A DNA stretch of 17,324 nt from Microbacteriaceae bacterium (GTDB lineage Bacteria; Actinomycetota; Actinomycetes; Actinomycetales; Microbacteriaceae). A program made the position numbers and the translations under genes. The stretch covers positions 1 through 17,324 of the forward strand of contig JAKONM010000171.1 of the NCBI GenBank assembly GCA_022701925.1, written 5' to 3'. A model generated the notes under the pieces. The model saw only the letters and a program-made list of their open reading frames with translations. It had not been told where the DNA came from and ran no database searches. Below are positions 5,874 through 13,218 of the stretch, piece by piece (the first letter of the stretch is position 1; each line of letters begins with the position of its first letter).

Positions 5874-6497
5874 TCAGCTCCTGCGCGCCGGCGCGGTGCT
5901 CGCCCACAGGTCGGGGCCGGGCAGCGACGCGTGCGCGGCCGCCGCCTCGATCCAGGTCGCAGTGTCGACCACGGTCGCGAAGCCGCTGCTCAGCACCAGC
6001 AGCGTGCCCTCGTGCACGTCCTGCGCGCTGGAGGCGCCCTGCGGGGTGTCGAGCGGCGGGGCGCCGGTGGCGTCCGACAGCACCTCCACGCGCAACCCCC
6101 GGTCCGCGGCCTCGCGGGTCGTGCTGGCCACGCAGTGCTGCGTCATGAAGCCGACGATCGTCAGGGTGTCGACGCCGTTCAGGTGGTTGTCCAGGCCGAT
6201 GCCCGGGAACGCGGACACGGTCTGCTTGGTCAGCACGGCAGCGTGCGGCAGGTCCGCGACCGCGGGCAGCACCGCCGCGCCGTGCGACCCGGCCGCGAAG
6301 ACGGGGGAGTCCTCCTCGTCCACGTGCTGCACCAGCAGCACCGGGACGCCCGCCCCGTTCGCCGCGCGGATCGCCGCCTCGATGTTCGGCAGGCTGGTGG
6401 ACAGCGGCGGGAAGGCGATCGGCAGGTTCCCGTCCACGTACTCGTGCTGCACGTCGATCACCAGCAGGGCCCGCCGCACGTCCGTCGCATCCGTCAT
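5874..6497 (-). CDS. Isochorismatase-like cysteine hydrolase
   Basis: Encodes 207 residues. The catalytic triad of the isochorismatase-like family is visible: D15 in L-L-V-I-D-V-Q, K91 in L-T-K-Q-T-V-S-A-F, and nucleophile C122 in G-F-M-T-Q-H-C-V-A-S-T. The T-x-x-C-V-x-S-T-x-R-x-A-x-x-x-G pattern is typical. Members hydrolyse amides or vinyl ethers (nicotinamide, isochorismate, ureidoacrylate and others). With a cysteine present, an amidase-type reaction is more likely than true isochorismatase, but the substrate is not readable. No signal peptide. The start ATG at 6497 has CAGGCT seven bases upstream, suggesting a leaderless single-gene transcript that ends at the large palindrome. Confidence 0.88.
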   Translation of the reverse strand: MTDATDVRRALLVIDVQHEYVDGNLPIAFPPLSTSLPNIEAAIRAANGAGVPVLLVQHVDEEDSPVFAAGSHGAAVLPAVADLPHAAVLTKQTVSAFPGIGLDNHLNGVDTLTIVGFMTQHCVASTTREAADRGLRVEVLSDATGAPPLDTPQGASSAQDVHEGTLLVLSSGFATVVDTATWIEAAAAHASLPGPDLWASTAPARRS

Positions 6498-6504
6498 GGG
6501 CCTC

Positions 6505-6510
6505 AGCCTG
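6505..6510 (-). promoter_or_regulatory. -10 element, leaderless start of isochorismatase-like gene
   Basis: CAGGCT on the minus strand with 7 bases to the ATG at 6497; no clear -35 box. Confidence 0.45.
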
Positions 6511-6552
6511 GCACCGGCCGGTCGGGAGCGCGGCAGACGTGCGGCAACGGCA

Positions 6553-6589
6553 GGAGGGGGTCGGAGGAGCAGTGCCTCCGACCCCCTCC
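6553..6589 (-). terminator. Strong terminator hairpin after alkaline phosphatase
   Basis: A perfect 15-bp stem (6553-6567 pairing with 6575-6589) with a 7-base loop starts 8 bases beyond the phosphatase stop at 6598. The stem contains a G5 run, with no U-tract after it. It lies between the phosphatase and the promoter of the next co-directional gene, so it should insulate the two. Confidence 0.8.
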
Positions 6590-6597
6590 CGGCGCCG

Positions 6598-7983
6598 CTA
6601 CTTCGTGAGCGAGACGCCCAGGGCCCGGCGGAACGTGGTGTTCAGGTCGGTCTGGTTCGTGATGCCCAGCACGTTCGCCGCCTGCGGGCCCTTGGCCGCG
6701 ACGCGCACCTCGGTGCCGGTGTGCTGCTGCGAGCCGGGGACCGCCGTCGTGGCGTAGCTGACGGTCATGTCCGCGTCGTCCTTCGTGATCAGCGTGGCCG
6801 TGACCCCCGGCGTGGTGGTGCCGGTCTCCACGATCTGGCTGGTGTGCCCGTGGTCCGCGGTCACGACGACCAGCGTGTCCTTGTGGGTGCGCTGGTACGC
6901 CAGCGCCAGGGCGACCGCGCGGTCGAACTGGACGGTCTCGCCGATCTGCCCGCAGGGGTTGGCCGCGTGGTCCTGCTTGTCGATCGAGGCGCCCTCGACC
7001 TGCAGGAAGAAGCCCTTCTTCGACTTCTTGGAGCGGGCGTCGAGGATCTGCAGCGCCTTCGACGTCATGTCCGTCAGGTGCGGCTGCGAGGTGCTGCGGG
7101 CGGAGTTGGTCGTGCAGCGCGCCGGCGTCGTTCCCTTGGCGGTCGGCGTCGGTCCCGTGTACTCCAGGTCCAGGTTGCCGGGGGCGAAGGCGCCGAGGAT
7201 CGGCTGCTTCGTCTTCGTGCCCAGGGCCGCCAGCTGGTCGGCGTTCTCGAGCGTCTTGTAGCCGGCCTTCTGCGCCGACTGCCAGACCGTGCTGCCCTTG
7301 GCCGCTCCGCCCTTGATCGTCTGGTCGAAGTACTGGCGGCCGCCGCCGAACAGCACGTCCGCCTTGAAGCGCACCTCCTGCTCGGAGATGGACCCGAGGC
7401 CGCCGTTCTCGATCGCGTTCGTCGGGCACTTGGTGCTGGTGACGTCGGGGCCGTAGCAGCTGCGGTCCGTGACGTGCGACTCGAGCACCGCCGGCGTCGC
7501 GTCCTGCATCTCCGCGGTCGTGACGTTGCCGGTCTTGAAGCCGGCCTTCTTCGCCTGCTCGAGGATCGTCGTGCGGGGCTTGCCGTCGGGCGTGACGCTG
7601 ATCGCGCCGTTGTAGGTCTTGTAGCCCGTGGCCCACGCGCTGCCGGAGGCGGCGGAGTCGGTGACGTAGTCGGGCTTCGACGGGGCGTCCTTCTGCACCG
7701 AGTACGTCGTGTACTCGCCGGTGAGCGGCAGCGTGTCCATGGCGAGTCGGCCGGCCGCGCCGACGTGGTAGTTGCGTGCGATGGTGATCTCGCTGTCGCC
7801 CATCCCGTCGCCGAGCAGCAGGATCACGTTGCGGGCGTGACCGCCGACGATCGCCTTCTTCGCGGCGGAGGTGTTGTCGCCGGGCCTGCTGGCGGCGACG
7901 GCGGGGACGGCGGCGATCAGCGCGGCGGCGGTACCGACGGCGGCGATGGCGACGATGCGGCGCCTGACTCGAGTGCGATTCAT
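6598..7983 (-). CDS. phoA: Secreted alkaline phosphatase (PhoA type)
   Basis: Encodes 461 residues, close to E. coli PhoA (471). It releases phosphate from phosphomonoesters outside the cell membrane. The N-terminus is a signal peptide: basic M-N-R-T-R-V-R-R-R, an Ala/Val hydrophobic core to about residue 27, and an A-V-A-A cleavage region near 29-32. Active-site motifs in order: G-D-G-M-G-D at 58-63 (metal ligand D59), T-D-S-A-A-S-G at 108-114 with phosphorylated Ser110, V-E-G-A-S-I-D-K-Q-D-H-A (metal ligands E, D, H), T-A-D-H-G-H-T-S, and a final H-T-G-T-E-V. A strong Shine-Dalgarno AAGGAG lies six bases before the ATG. No confident Pho box was found upstream. Confidence 0.95.
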   Translation of the reverse strand: MNRTRVRRRIVAIAAVGTAAALIAAVPAVAASRPGDNTSAAKKAIVGGHARNVILLLGDGMGDSEITIARNYHVGAAGRLAMDTLPLTGEYTTYSVQKDAPSKPDYVTDSAASGSAWATGYKTYNGAISVTPDGKPRTTILEQAKKAGFKTGNVTTAEMQDATPAVLESHVTDRSCYGPDVTSTKCPTNAIENGGLGSISEQEVRFKADVLFGGGRQYFDQTIKGGAAKGSTVWQSAQKAGYKTLENADQLAALGTKTKQPILGAFAPGNLDLEYTGPTPTAKGTTPARCTTNSARSTSQPHLTDMTSKALQILDARSKKSKKGFFLQVEGASIDKQDHAANPCGQIGETVQFDRAVALALAYQRTHKDTLVVVTADHGHTSQIVETGTTTPGVTATLITKDDADMTVSYATTAVPGSQQHTGTEVRVAAKGPQAANVLGITNQTDLNTTFRRALGVSLTK

Positions 7984-7988
7984 GGGAA

Positions 7989-7994
7989 CTCCTT
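7989..7994 (-). promoter_or_regulatory. Shine-Dalgarno of the alkaline phosphatase gene
   Basis: AAGGAG on the minus strand, 5 bases before the ATG at 7983. It is one of few canonical sites in the window and contrasts with the leaderless-type starts nearby. The rest of 7995-8138 shows no clear promoter or Pho box. Confidence 0.75.
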
Positions 7995-8138
7995 GCCCTG
8001 GCCCGAAGCGGGTGCAAGCAAGACCAGGTGCTCCGGGTCGATACGCGGGGTCGCGCGAGCGTCCCGCTCGTGGCCGGCAGGTGAACGGACGGGGCCGACC
8101 GGCAGGGCGGCCGTGGGCACGCCGAGCGGCCGTCCAGG

Positions 8139-8157
8139 GAGCGACGAGCGGTCGCTC
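8139..8157 (-). terminator. Candidate hairpin after GNAT acetyltransferase
   Basis: GAGCGAC and GTCGCTC form a 7-bp stem with a 5-base loop, about 50 bases downstream of the stop at 8208. It is flanked by a direct repeat of AGGGAGCG (8136-8143 and 8158-8165). No U-tract. Confidence 0.35.
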
Positions 8158-8207
8158 AGGGAGCGGGGCGCGGGGAGGAGCCGTGCCGGCCGCTCTCCGG
8201 CTGCAGG

Positions 8208-8726
8208 TCAGACGTCGATCCAGTAGCGGCGCTTGCCCGCCCGGCTGTCCTCGACCACGCCGCCGTTCCGCTCGATCACCGCCCGCGAACCCGCGTTGTC
8301 CTCGTCGCAGGTGACCAGCACCCGCTCGATCCCGAGGCTCCGCGCGATCGGCAGCGCGTCGCGCAGCGCCGCGGAGGCGTGGCCGCGGCGGCGGGCGGAG
8401 GGCCGCACGCTGTAGCCGATGTGCCCGCCCTGCTCGAGCAGGAAGGGGGTCAGGCGGTGGCGGATCTGCAGCGACCCCACCACCTGGCCGCGGTCGACGA
8501 TCCACAGGGCCGTCGCGGGCACCCGGCCCGGCGCACGGGGCGTCTCGTCGTCGGCCTCCGCGACCAGCCGGTCGACCAGCGCCTGGAAGGCGGCCGGGTC
8601 GGTCAGGGCGCCGACGTCCGGCGCGTCCTCCAAGCCGGAGCCGTCCATGCGGGCGCCCCCGAACTCGGCGGCGGCGACGAGCCAGGAGGCGTGGTGTCGG
8701 ACGTGGGGCACCTCGAGCGTTCCCAT
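8208..8726 (-). CDS. GNAT-family acetyltransferase
   Basis: Encodes 172 residues. The acetyl-CoA-binding motif is the strand I-G-Y-S-V-R-P at 103-109 followed by S-A-R-R-R-G-H-A at 110-117, and the later motif is C-D-E-D-N-A-G-S-R-A-V-I-E-R-N-G-G at 140-156. This resembles the uncharacterised predicted acetyltransferases of the COG3981 type; substrate unknown. An acidic N-terminal portion (about 30-65) precedes the G-x-x-x-G-S-L-Q-I-R strand. The ATG at 8726 is preceded by CAGACT with 7 bases between, indicating a separate leaderless promoter although the gene is only 32 bases from the upstream oxidoreductase. It ends the long minus-strand series. Confidence 0.85.
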   Translation of the reverse strand: MGTLEVPHVRHHASWLVAAAEFGGARMDGSGLEDAPDVGALTDPAAFQALVDRLVAEADDETPRAPGRVPATALWIVDRGQVVGSLQIRHRLTPFLLEQGGHIGYSVRPSARRRGHASAALRDALPIARSLGIERVLVTCDEDNAGSRAVIERNGGVVEDSRAGKRRYWIDV

Positions 8727-8733
8727 GCGGCCC

Positions 8734-8739
8734 AGTCTG
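8734..8739 (-). promoter_or_regulatory. -10 element, leaderless start of GNAT gene
   Basis: CAGACT on the minus strand with 7 bases to the ATG at 8726. It lies in the 32-base gap after the oxidoreductase. Confidence 0.5.
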
Positions 8740-8758
8740 CCGCGCGGCGCCGCCCGCC

Positions 8759-9979
8759 TCAGCGACCCGCCAGCACCGACTCCGCGGCGCGGCGGCCGCT
8801 GGCCAGGGCGCCCTGCGACGACGGGGTGGCGCGGTGGTCGCCGGCCACGTACAGGCCGGCGGTCAGCCGCTCGGGCCTGCGCAGCGGCGAACCGCCCGGC
8901 AGCGCGGGCAGCGCGTGGGGCACCCGGGTCACGGCCACCTGCTGCCAGCCGGCGGTCGGCACGCCCCACAGCCGGTCGAGGTGCCGGGTCAGCACCGCGT
9001 CGGGCAGGGGTTCGGCGGACAGCGTCGACGAGGCGATCAGCGCGCGGCCGTCGGCGGCGTAGCCCGGTGCCGCGTTCGTCATCACGACGCTGTTGACGAT
9101 CGGGCCGCCCTCCGTGTCCAGCACCAGCAGCGGCCGGTCCACCGGGGCGCGGTCGGCGGCGTGCCAGGTCGTGGTCACCGCGTGCATCGCGGGGGCCGGC
9201 AGGTCGAGCAGCGCGGCCGCCGTGCGCGGGTCGGCCGCCACGACCACGGCTCCGGCGCGCAGCGTCGTCCCGCCCTCCACGTCCACGGCGCCGGGGCGCA
9301 CCGCGGCGACCCGCGCCCCGTAGCGCACCCGGTCGCCCAGCCGGTCGGCGAGCAGCGCGGGCAGCGAGCCCATGCCGCCGTCGGGCACGACGACGTCACC
9401 GCGCACGAAGGTGCGCAGCACCGCGACGGCGAAGCGGCTGGAGGTCGTCAGCCGGTCCTCCAGCAGCACGCCCGAGAGGAACGGGCGCAGGAAGTGCTCG
9501 GTCGGCGCGCCCGCCAGGCCGTGCCGCTGCAGCAGGTCGCGGAAGGGCTCGTCGCGCCGGCGCCGCAGCACGCCGGCGGGCGCGTAGGCGGCCGCGGCCA
9601 CCAGGGCGCCCAGCCGGGCCCGCTCGAGCGGGGAGCCCAGCGGGCCCCGCACCAGCCCGGTCACGCCGGCCGGCACGCGCCGCGGGTCCGCGACCAGGTG
9701 CAGGTCGTCGCCCGCCCGCAGGTAGGCGCCGCTGTCGAAGGTCCGCATCGGCAGCGCCTCGAGCACCCCGAGACGCCGCAGCTCGGGGTAGGCCGTGTTC
9801 AGCACCTGGAAGCCCCGGTCGACCGTGAACCCGTCGACCCGGTCCGACCGCATCCGCCCGCCCGGCGCGTCCGACGCCTCCAGCACCAGGACGCTGCGGC
9901 CCGCGTCGACCAGCCGCGTCGCCGCGGCCAGGCCGGCCAGGCCCGCCCCGACGACGATCGCGTCGAGCGGGTCGGTCAC
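8759..9979 (-). CDS. FAD-dependent oxidoreductase (amine oxidase/phytoene desaturase-like)
   Basis: Encodes 406 residues from a GTG at 9979. The N-terminal dinucleotide-binding fold is clear: I-V-V-G-A-G-L-A-G-L at 8-17, the ribose-binding E34 in L-V-L-E-A-S, then G-G-R-M at 40-43. The C-terminal FAD motif reads L-Y-V-A-G-D at about 374-379, followed by a short S-S-Q-G-A-L-A-S-G-R-R-A-A. This domain order is that of the amine oxidase/protoporphyrinogen oxidase/phytoene desaturase superfamily. No signal peptide; probably cytoplasmic or membrane-peripheral. The substrate cannot be assigned. The start overlaps the stop of the NTF2-like gene (GTGA, 9976-9979), so the two are translationally coupled and probably act on related chemistry (inference). 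Confidence 0.87.
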   Translation of the reverse strand: MTDPLDAIVVGAGLAGLAAATRLVDAGRSVLVLEASDAPGGRMRSDRVDGFTVDRGFQVLNTAYPELRRLGVLEALPMRTFDSGAYLRAGDDLHLVADPRRVPAGVTGLVRGPLGSPLERARLGALVAAAAYAPAGVLRRRRDEPFRDLLQRHGLAGAPTEHFLRPFLSGVLLEDRLTTSSRFAVAVLRTFVRGDVVVPDGGMGSLPALLADRLGDRVRYGARVAAVRPGAVDVEGGTTLRAGAVVVAADPRTAAALLDLPAPAMHAVTTTWHAADRAPVDRPLLVLDTEGGPIVNSVVMTNAAPGYAADGRALIASSTLSAEPLPDAVLTRHLDRLWGVPTAGWQQVAVTRVPHALPALPGGSPLRRPERLTAGLYVAGDHRATPSSQGALASGRRAAESVLAGR

Positions 9980-10329
9980 GGCGCGATGACGAGCCGGCTG
10001 ATCGACTCGCCGCGCAGGGTGAACGCCAGGTCGCTGGTGCCCGTGAAGCCCTCACCGGTCACCATGACGGTGACGACGACCTCCTGCGGCGTGTCGCCGG
10101 GCTTCACGCCCAGCAGGTCGAAGTGCGAGCCCTCGCCGATGTTGTCCGTGCGGTCCCAGGCGCTGACGCCGTCGTGCCCGTGGAACTCGCGGCCGCAGTC
10201 GGACAGGAACGCGTCCTGCGTGAACGCCGACGTCAGCGCCTCGGCGTCGCCCGCGTTCGTCGCGTCGATGAAGCGCTGCACGGGGATCGGGACGTCGGAG
10301 GACAGGCTCATGCCGTTCGTGTCGCTCAT
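9976..10329 (-). CDS. SnoaL/NTF2-like small protein
   Basis: Encodes 117 residues. The sequence fits the NTF2-like cone fold: an N-terminal helix P-V-Q-R-F-I-D-A-T-N-A-G-D-A-E-A-L at 16-32, then F-T-Q-D-A-F-L-S-D at 36-44, a G-R-E-F-H-G-H-D-G turn at 46-54, and C-terminal beta strands, including E-V-V-V-T-V-M-V at 83-90. Members may be enzymes (isomerase, dehydratase, cyclase) or ligand-binding subunits; no catalytic assignment is possible here. The ATG at 10329 has CACCAT six bases upstream, a leaderless-type start. An ATG eight bases earlier gives only three codons and is probably just the promoter element. Its stop overlaps the start of the FAD oxidoreductase. Confidence 0.75.
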   Translation of the reverse strand: MSDTNGMSLSSDVPIPVQRFIDATNAGDAEALTSAFTQDAFLSDCGREFHGHDGVSAWDRTDNIGEGSHFDLLGVKPGDTPQEVVVTVMVTGEGFTGTSDLAFTLRGESISRLVIAP

Positions 10330-10335
10330 CCCGCC

Positions 10336-10341
10336 ATGGTG
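10336..10341 (-). promoter_or_regulatory. -10 element, leaderless start of NTF2-like gene
   Basis: CACCAT on the minus strand with 6 bases to the ATG at 10329. Hexamer and spacing are the same as for the ferritin-like gene. Confidence 0.5.
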
Positions 10342-10370
10342 GTCGCGGCGCTTGGGCGTCCGCCGAGCCG

Positions 10371-10823
10371 TCAGGGCTGGTCCGCCTCGGCGGGGGAGAG
10401 CGGGGTCCAGCCGAACCAGCCGTCGTCGGTCGGCACGACGATCCAGTTCCCGCACCGCTGCACGCGCTCCGGCAGGTCCTCGACCGGCACCGCCCACTCC
10501 TCGCCGAACGAGTCCAGCGACCGCCGCTCCACCGCGGTGCAGGAGGCGGGCAGCCGGCTCGGGCTCGTCACCCGCACGGTGCCCGGGGTCGCGTCGTCGG
10601 CGCCCGCCGTGCCGGCGACGTACCGGGCGTCGACGGCGTCGGCCGGCACCCAGTCCGGGTCGCTGGCGGGCGTCGTCGACCAGGCGTCCAGCAGGTCGAC
10701 GCGGGTGTCGGCGGTGCCGCTGATCCGCTTCTGCAGGGCGTCGACCGGGTTGCCGCAGCCGGTCAGGGCCAGGGCCAGCAGCAGGGCGAGGGCGGTGGTG
10801 GGCAGCAGGAGGGTGCGGCGCAT
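10371..10823 (-). CDS. Putative secreted lipoprotein
   Basis: Encodes 150 residues. The N-terminus M-R-R-T-L-L-L followed by an Ala/Leu core ends in the lipobox L-T-G-C with lipidated Cys23, so the mature protein should be anchored on the outer face of the membrane. The mature part has two further cysteines (C95 and C124), possibly a disulfide, and a Trp-rich C-terminal part (W-A-V-P-V at 110-114, D-G-W-F-G-W at 134-139). No family recognised. It lies 65 bases downstream of the ABC permease on the same strand. It may be an accessory or substrate-contacting partner of that transporter, or a sensor component. That gap is purine/pyrimidine-skewed (repeated GTGGGAGGA on the plus strand) with no clear promoter. 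Confidence 0.8.
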   Translation of the reverse strand: MRRTLLLPTTALALLLALALTGCGNPVDALQKRISGTADTRVDLLDAWSTTPASDPDWVPADAVDARYVAGTAGADDATPGTVRVTSPSRLPASCTAVERRSLDSFGEEWAVPVEDLPERVQRCGNWIVVPTDDGWFGWTPLSPAEADQP

Positions 10824-10888
10824 GACGGTTCCGTTCGAGTGGTGGGAGGAGTGGGAGGAGGAGCGGGGATCGGGGAGCGGCGTGCGGG

Positions 10889-12331
10889 TCAGTCGGCGCC
10901 GAGGGCCTGCACCGGAGACACCCGGGTCGCCCGGCGCGACGGCGCCACGGAGGCGACCGCGGTGAGCAGCAGCCCTCCGGCCACGACCACCGCGACGAGC
11001 ACCCACGGCACGCCGATGAAGAGGAGCCCCGGCATGCCCGGCGAGGCGCCGAGCATCGCGTGCGCGCCGGCCCAGCCGTAGACGGTGCCGAGCAGCAGGC
11101 CCAGCACGACGGCGGTCATCACCAGCTGGCCGCTCTCCGCCAGCACCATGCGCCGCAGCCCCTGGACGGTGAAGCCCAGCGCGCGCAGCAGCCCCAGCTC
11201 GCGGGTGCGCTGCAGCACGCCCAGCGACAGGGAGTGCACGAGGCCGGCACCCGCGATCACGGCGCTGAAGCCGATCAGCACGGAGAACACCGCGGTCACC
11301 AGGTTCAGCGCGGCGTCGACGCCGGCGTAGTACAGGGGGTCGGCCCCCGAGGCCGCTGTGATCATGTCCCCGAAGGTGCGGATCGCGACCCCGAAGGTGG
11401 TGACCAGGGTGACCGACACGAGCAGGCCGACCGTGGAGCGGGTGCTGCGCACCGGGTGCCGCACGGCGTTCTCGGCGGCGAGGCGGGCGGTCGGCGACGA
11501 GCCCGTCAGCCGGCCGACCAGCCGCAGCGTGCGCGGGATGACGAGGTGGGCGCCCAGGACGATCCCGTTGAAGGAGACCACCCCGCCGGCGAACGCGATG
11601 AGCAGGCCCGAGGCGTCGGTGGAGCCGATCCCGATCCCCACCGCGAGCAGGCCGGCGCCCAGGACGACCAGCACCAGGGCGATCATGGAGCGGACACGGC
11701 TCGCGCGGGTCTCCTCCTCGCTCGCCTCCTCCGCGCCGCCCAGCGCCTGCATCGGCGTGACCGCCAGCACCCGCCGCGAGCCGATGCGGGCGGCCAGCCA
11801 GGTGGTCAGCAGCACGCCGACGGCGGGCACCAGCGCGATCGGGTCGGCGGGCGACCAGGCCGTGCCGTCCAGCGCACCGAGGGCCCGGCCCGCGCCGAAC
11901 AGCGCGGCGACGGCGGCCGTGCCGGCGACCAGGCCGATCGCCGCGCCGACGGCACCGACCAGCAGGCCCTCGCGGGCGACGGCGCGGCGCTCCGCCGCGG
12001 CAGTGGCCCCCAGCAGGCGCCGAAGGGCGATCATCCGCACCCGGCCCGCCACGACGACCGCGAACGTGTTGGTGGTGACCACGGCGCTCGCGTAGACCGC
12101 GATCACCACGAAGACGAGCCCGGTCAGCCGCAGCAGCACGGCGACGGTGCCGCTGCTGCCGGTGACCGGGTCGGCCCCCACCGCGGCGGCGATCAGCCCG
12201 GTGCCCTGCAGCAGCGCGACCCCGAACGCCGAGGCCAGCGCCGCGACCGCGATGCCGGAGGCGTGGCCCGGTCCGTCGTCCTCGGAGCGGCGGCGGCGGC
12301 GCTCGCGGGACGCGGTGGCGACCGCGCTCAT
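10889..12331 (-). CDS. ABC transporter permease, compact double-FtsX type
   Basis: Encodes 480 residues with a basic N-terminus (R-R-R-R-R at 11-15) and about ten hydrophobic segments (roughly 26-50, 64-95, 122-150, 164-182, 215-236, 241-268, 299-316, 342-368, 398-424, 437-462). Two FtsX units are seen. The first has R-V-R-M-I-A-L-R-R-L-L-G-A at 97-109 and V-T-P-M-Q-A-L-G at 191-198. The second has R-T-R-E-L-G-L-L-R-A-L-G at 375-386 and V-S-P-V-Q-A-L-G at 471-478. Extracytoplasmic loops are short, unlike MacB- or BceB-type permeases with large outer domains. The ATG overlaps the ATPase stop (ATGA, 12328-12331), giving a coupled pair. Likely an exporter or lipid/peptide-handling transporter; substrate unknown. 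Confidence 0.9.
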   Translation of the reverse strand: MSAVATASRERRRRRSEDDGPGHASGIAVAALASAFGVALLQGTGLIAAAVGADPVTGSSGTVAVLLRLTGLVFVVIAVYASAVVTTNTFAVVVAGRVRMIALRRLLGATAAAERRAVAREGLLVGAVGAAIGLVAGTAAVAALFGAGRALGALDGTAWSPADPIALVPAVGVLLTTWLAARIGSRRVLAVTPMQALGGAEEASEEETRASRVRSMIALVLVVLGAGLLAVGIGIGSTDASGLLIAFAGGVVSFNGIVLGAHLVIPRTLRLVGRLTGSSPTARLAAENAVRHPVRSTRSTVGLLVSVTLVTTFGVAIRTFGDMITAASGADPLYYAGVDAALNLVTAVFSVLIGFSAVIAGAGLVHSLSLGVLQRTRELGLLRALGFTVQGLRRMVLAESGQLVMTAVVLGLLLGTVYGWAGAHAMLGASPGMPGLLFIGVPWVLVAVVVAGGLLLTAVASVAPSRRATRVSPVQALGAD

Positions 12332-13116
12332 CGCCCGTCCTCCAGCCCCAGCATCGCCGTCGCGACGGCCTCGGCGGTCATGCGGCCGTGCTCGGCGACG
12401 ATCCGGCCGTCGGCCAGCAGGACGACGCGGTCGGCGTGGGAGGCTGCGACCGGGTCGTGCGTCACCATCACGACGGCGCGGCCGTGGCGGGAGGAGGCGC
12501 CGGCCAGCAGCCGCAGCACCTCGCGGCCCGTGCGGGAGTCCAGGTTGCCGGTCGGCTCGTCGGCGACGACCAGGTCGGGCCGGCCCGCCAGCGCCCGTGC
12601 GATGGCCACGCGCTGCTGCTGCCCGCCGGACAGCTCGCGCGGCCGGTGGTGCAGCCGGTCGGTCAGGCCCAGCTCGTCGAGCAGGCGGTCGATGAAGGCC
12701 CGCTCGTCGCGGGACGGGCCGCGGCCGCGCAGCTCGAAGGGCAGCAGCACGTTGCCCAGCACGTCGAGCGTCGGCACCAGGTTGAAGGCCTGGAACACGA
12801 AGCCGATGCGGTCGCGGCGCAGCGCGGTCAGCTGCGCGTCGCCCAGGCCCGCGATCTGCCGCCCGCCCAGCAGGATGCTGCCGCTGGTCGGGCCGTCGAG
12901 CCCCGCCAGCAGGTGCATCAGCGTGCTCTTGCCGCTGCCCGACGGTCCCATGATCGCGACGAACTCGCCGCGGCGCACGGTCAGGTCGACGCCGCGCAGG
13001 GCGTGCACGACGCCGTCGCCGGAGCCGTACTGCTTCGCGACGGCGGCCGCCGCGACGACGGGCCCGCCGTCCTGGGCGGGGCCGGCGACCGGCCCGATGG
13101 GAAGTGCTGTGGTCAT
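12328..13116 (-). CDS. ABC transporter ATP-binding protein (LolD/MacB type)
   Basis: Encodes 262 residues, a single nucleotide-binding domain. Walker A G-P-S-G-S-G-K-S-T at 57-65, Q-loop at Q109 followed by the family-typical A-F-N-L-V-P-T at 110-116, signature L-S-G-G-Q-Q-Q-R at 162-169, Walker B L-V-V-A-D-E-P at 182-188 followed by T-G-N-L-D, and switch His220 in V-T-H-D. It powers the adjoining FtsX-type permease. The first 20 residues are Ala/Pro/Gly-rich and outside the domain. GGAGG ends only one base before the ATG, too close for a normal ribosome site, whereas TACCGT lies seven bases upstream, so a leaderless start is more likely. It lies 102 bases after the response regulator gene. 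Confidence 0.95.
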   Translation of the reverse strand: MTTALPIGPVAGPAQDGGPVVAAAAVAKQYGSGDGVVHALRGVDLTVRRGEFVAIMGPSGSGKSTLMHLLAGLDGPTSGSILLGGRQIAGLGDAQLTALRRDRIGFVFQAFNLVPTLDVLGNVLLPFELRGRGPSRDERAFIDRLLDELGLTDRLHHRPRELSGGQQQRVAIARALAGRPDLVVADEPTGNLDSRTGREVLRLLAGASSRHGRAVVMVTHDPVAASHADRVVLLADGRIVAEHGRMTAEAVATAMLGLEDGR

Positions 13117-13123
13117 GCCTCCG

Positions 13124-13129
13124 ACGGTA
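13124..13129 (-). promoter_or_regulatory. -10 element, leaderless start of ABC operon
   Basis: TACCGT on the minus strand with 7 bases to the ATG at 13116. It lies in the 102-base gap after the response regulator, implying that the ABC genes can be transcribed apart from the kinase/regulator pair. No convincing terminator was found between 13130 and 13218. Confidence 0.5.
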
Positions 13130-13218
13130 TGGATCGGGCGGTCCCGGTCGCCTCGGGCGGGGGAGCGAGCGTCCTCGGCCGCGCGGGGGAGATCCCGCTC
13201 GGCCGCCGGGACGAGGGG

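Noticed and set aside
7995..8060. Possible Pho box (repeated CTTG/TTGCACCCG) upstream of the alkaline phosphatase gene
   Set aside because: The resemblance to Streptomyces-type PHO repeats is too loose and the 11-bp periodicity is not clear.
5590..8226. Long plus-strand open frame spanning the palindrome and alkaline phosphatase region
   Set aside because: No domain in the translation; it overlaps PhoA, with clear active-site motifs on the other strand, and a strong terminator.
10326..10337. Three-codon frame ATG-GCG-GGA-TGA overlapping the NTF2-like start
   Set aside because: Its ATG falls inside the CACCAT element at ideal -10 spacing; a promoter explains it better than translation.
10824..10888. 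Repeated GTGGGAGGA-like stretch as a ribosome-binding site or promoter
   Set aside because: On the coding (minus) strand it is pyrimidine-rich, so it cannot be a Shine-Dalgarno for the lipoprotein; no YANNNT at the right spacing was found.
13130..13218. Terminator between the response regulator and ABC genes
   Set aside because: Only short, imperfect GC repeats are present, not distinguishable from background at this base composition.
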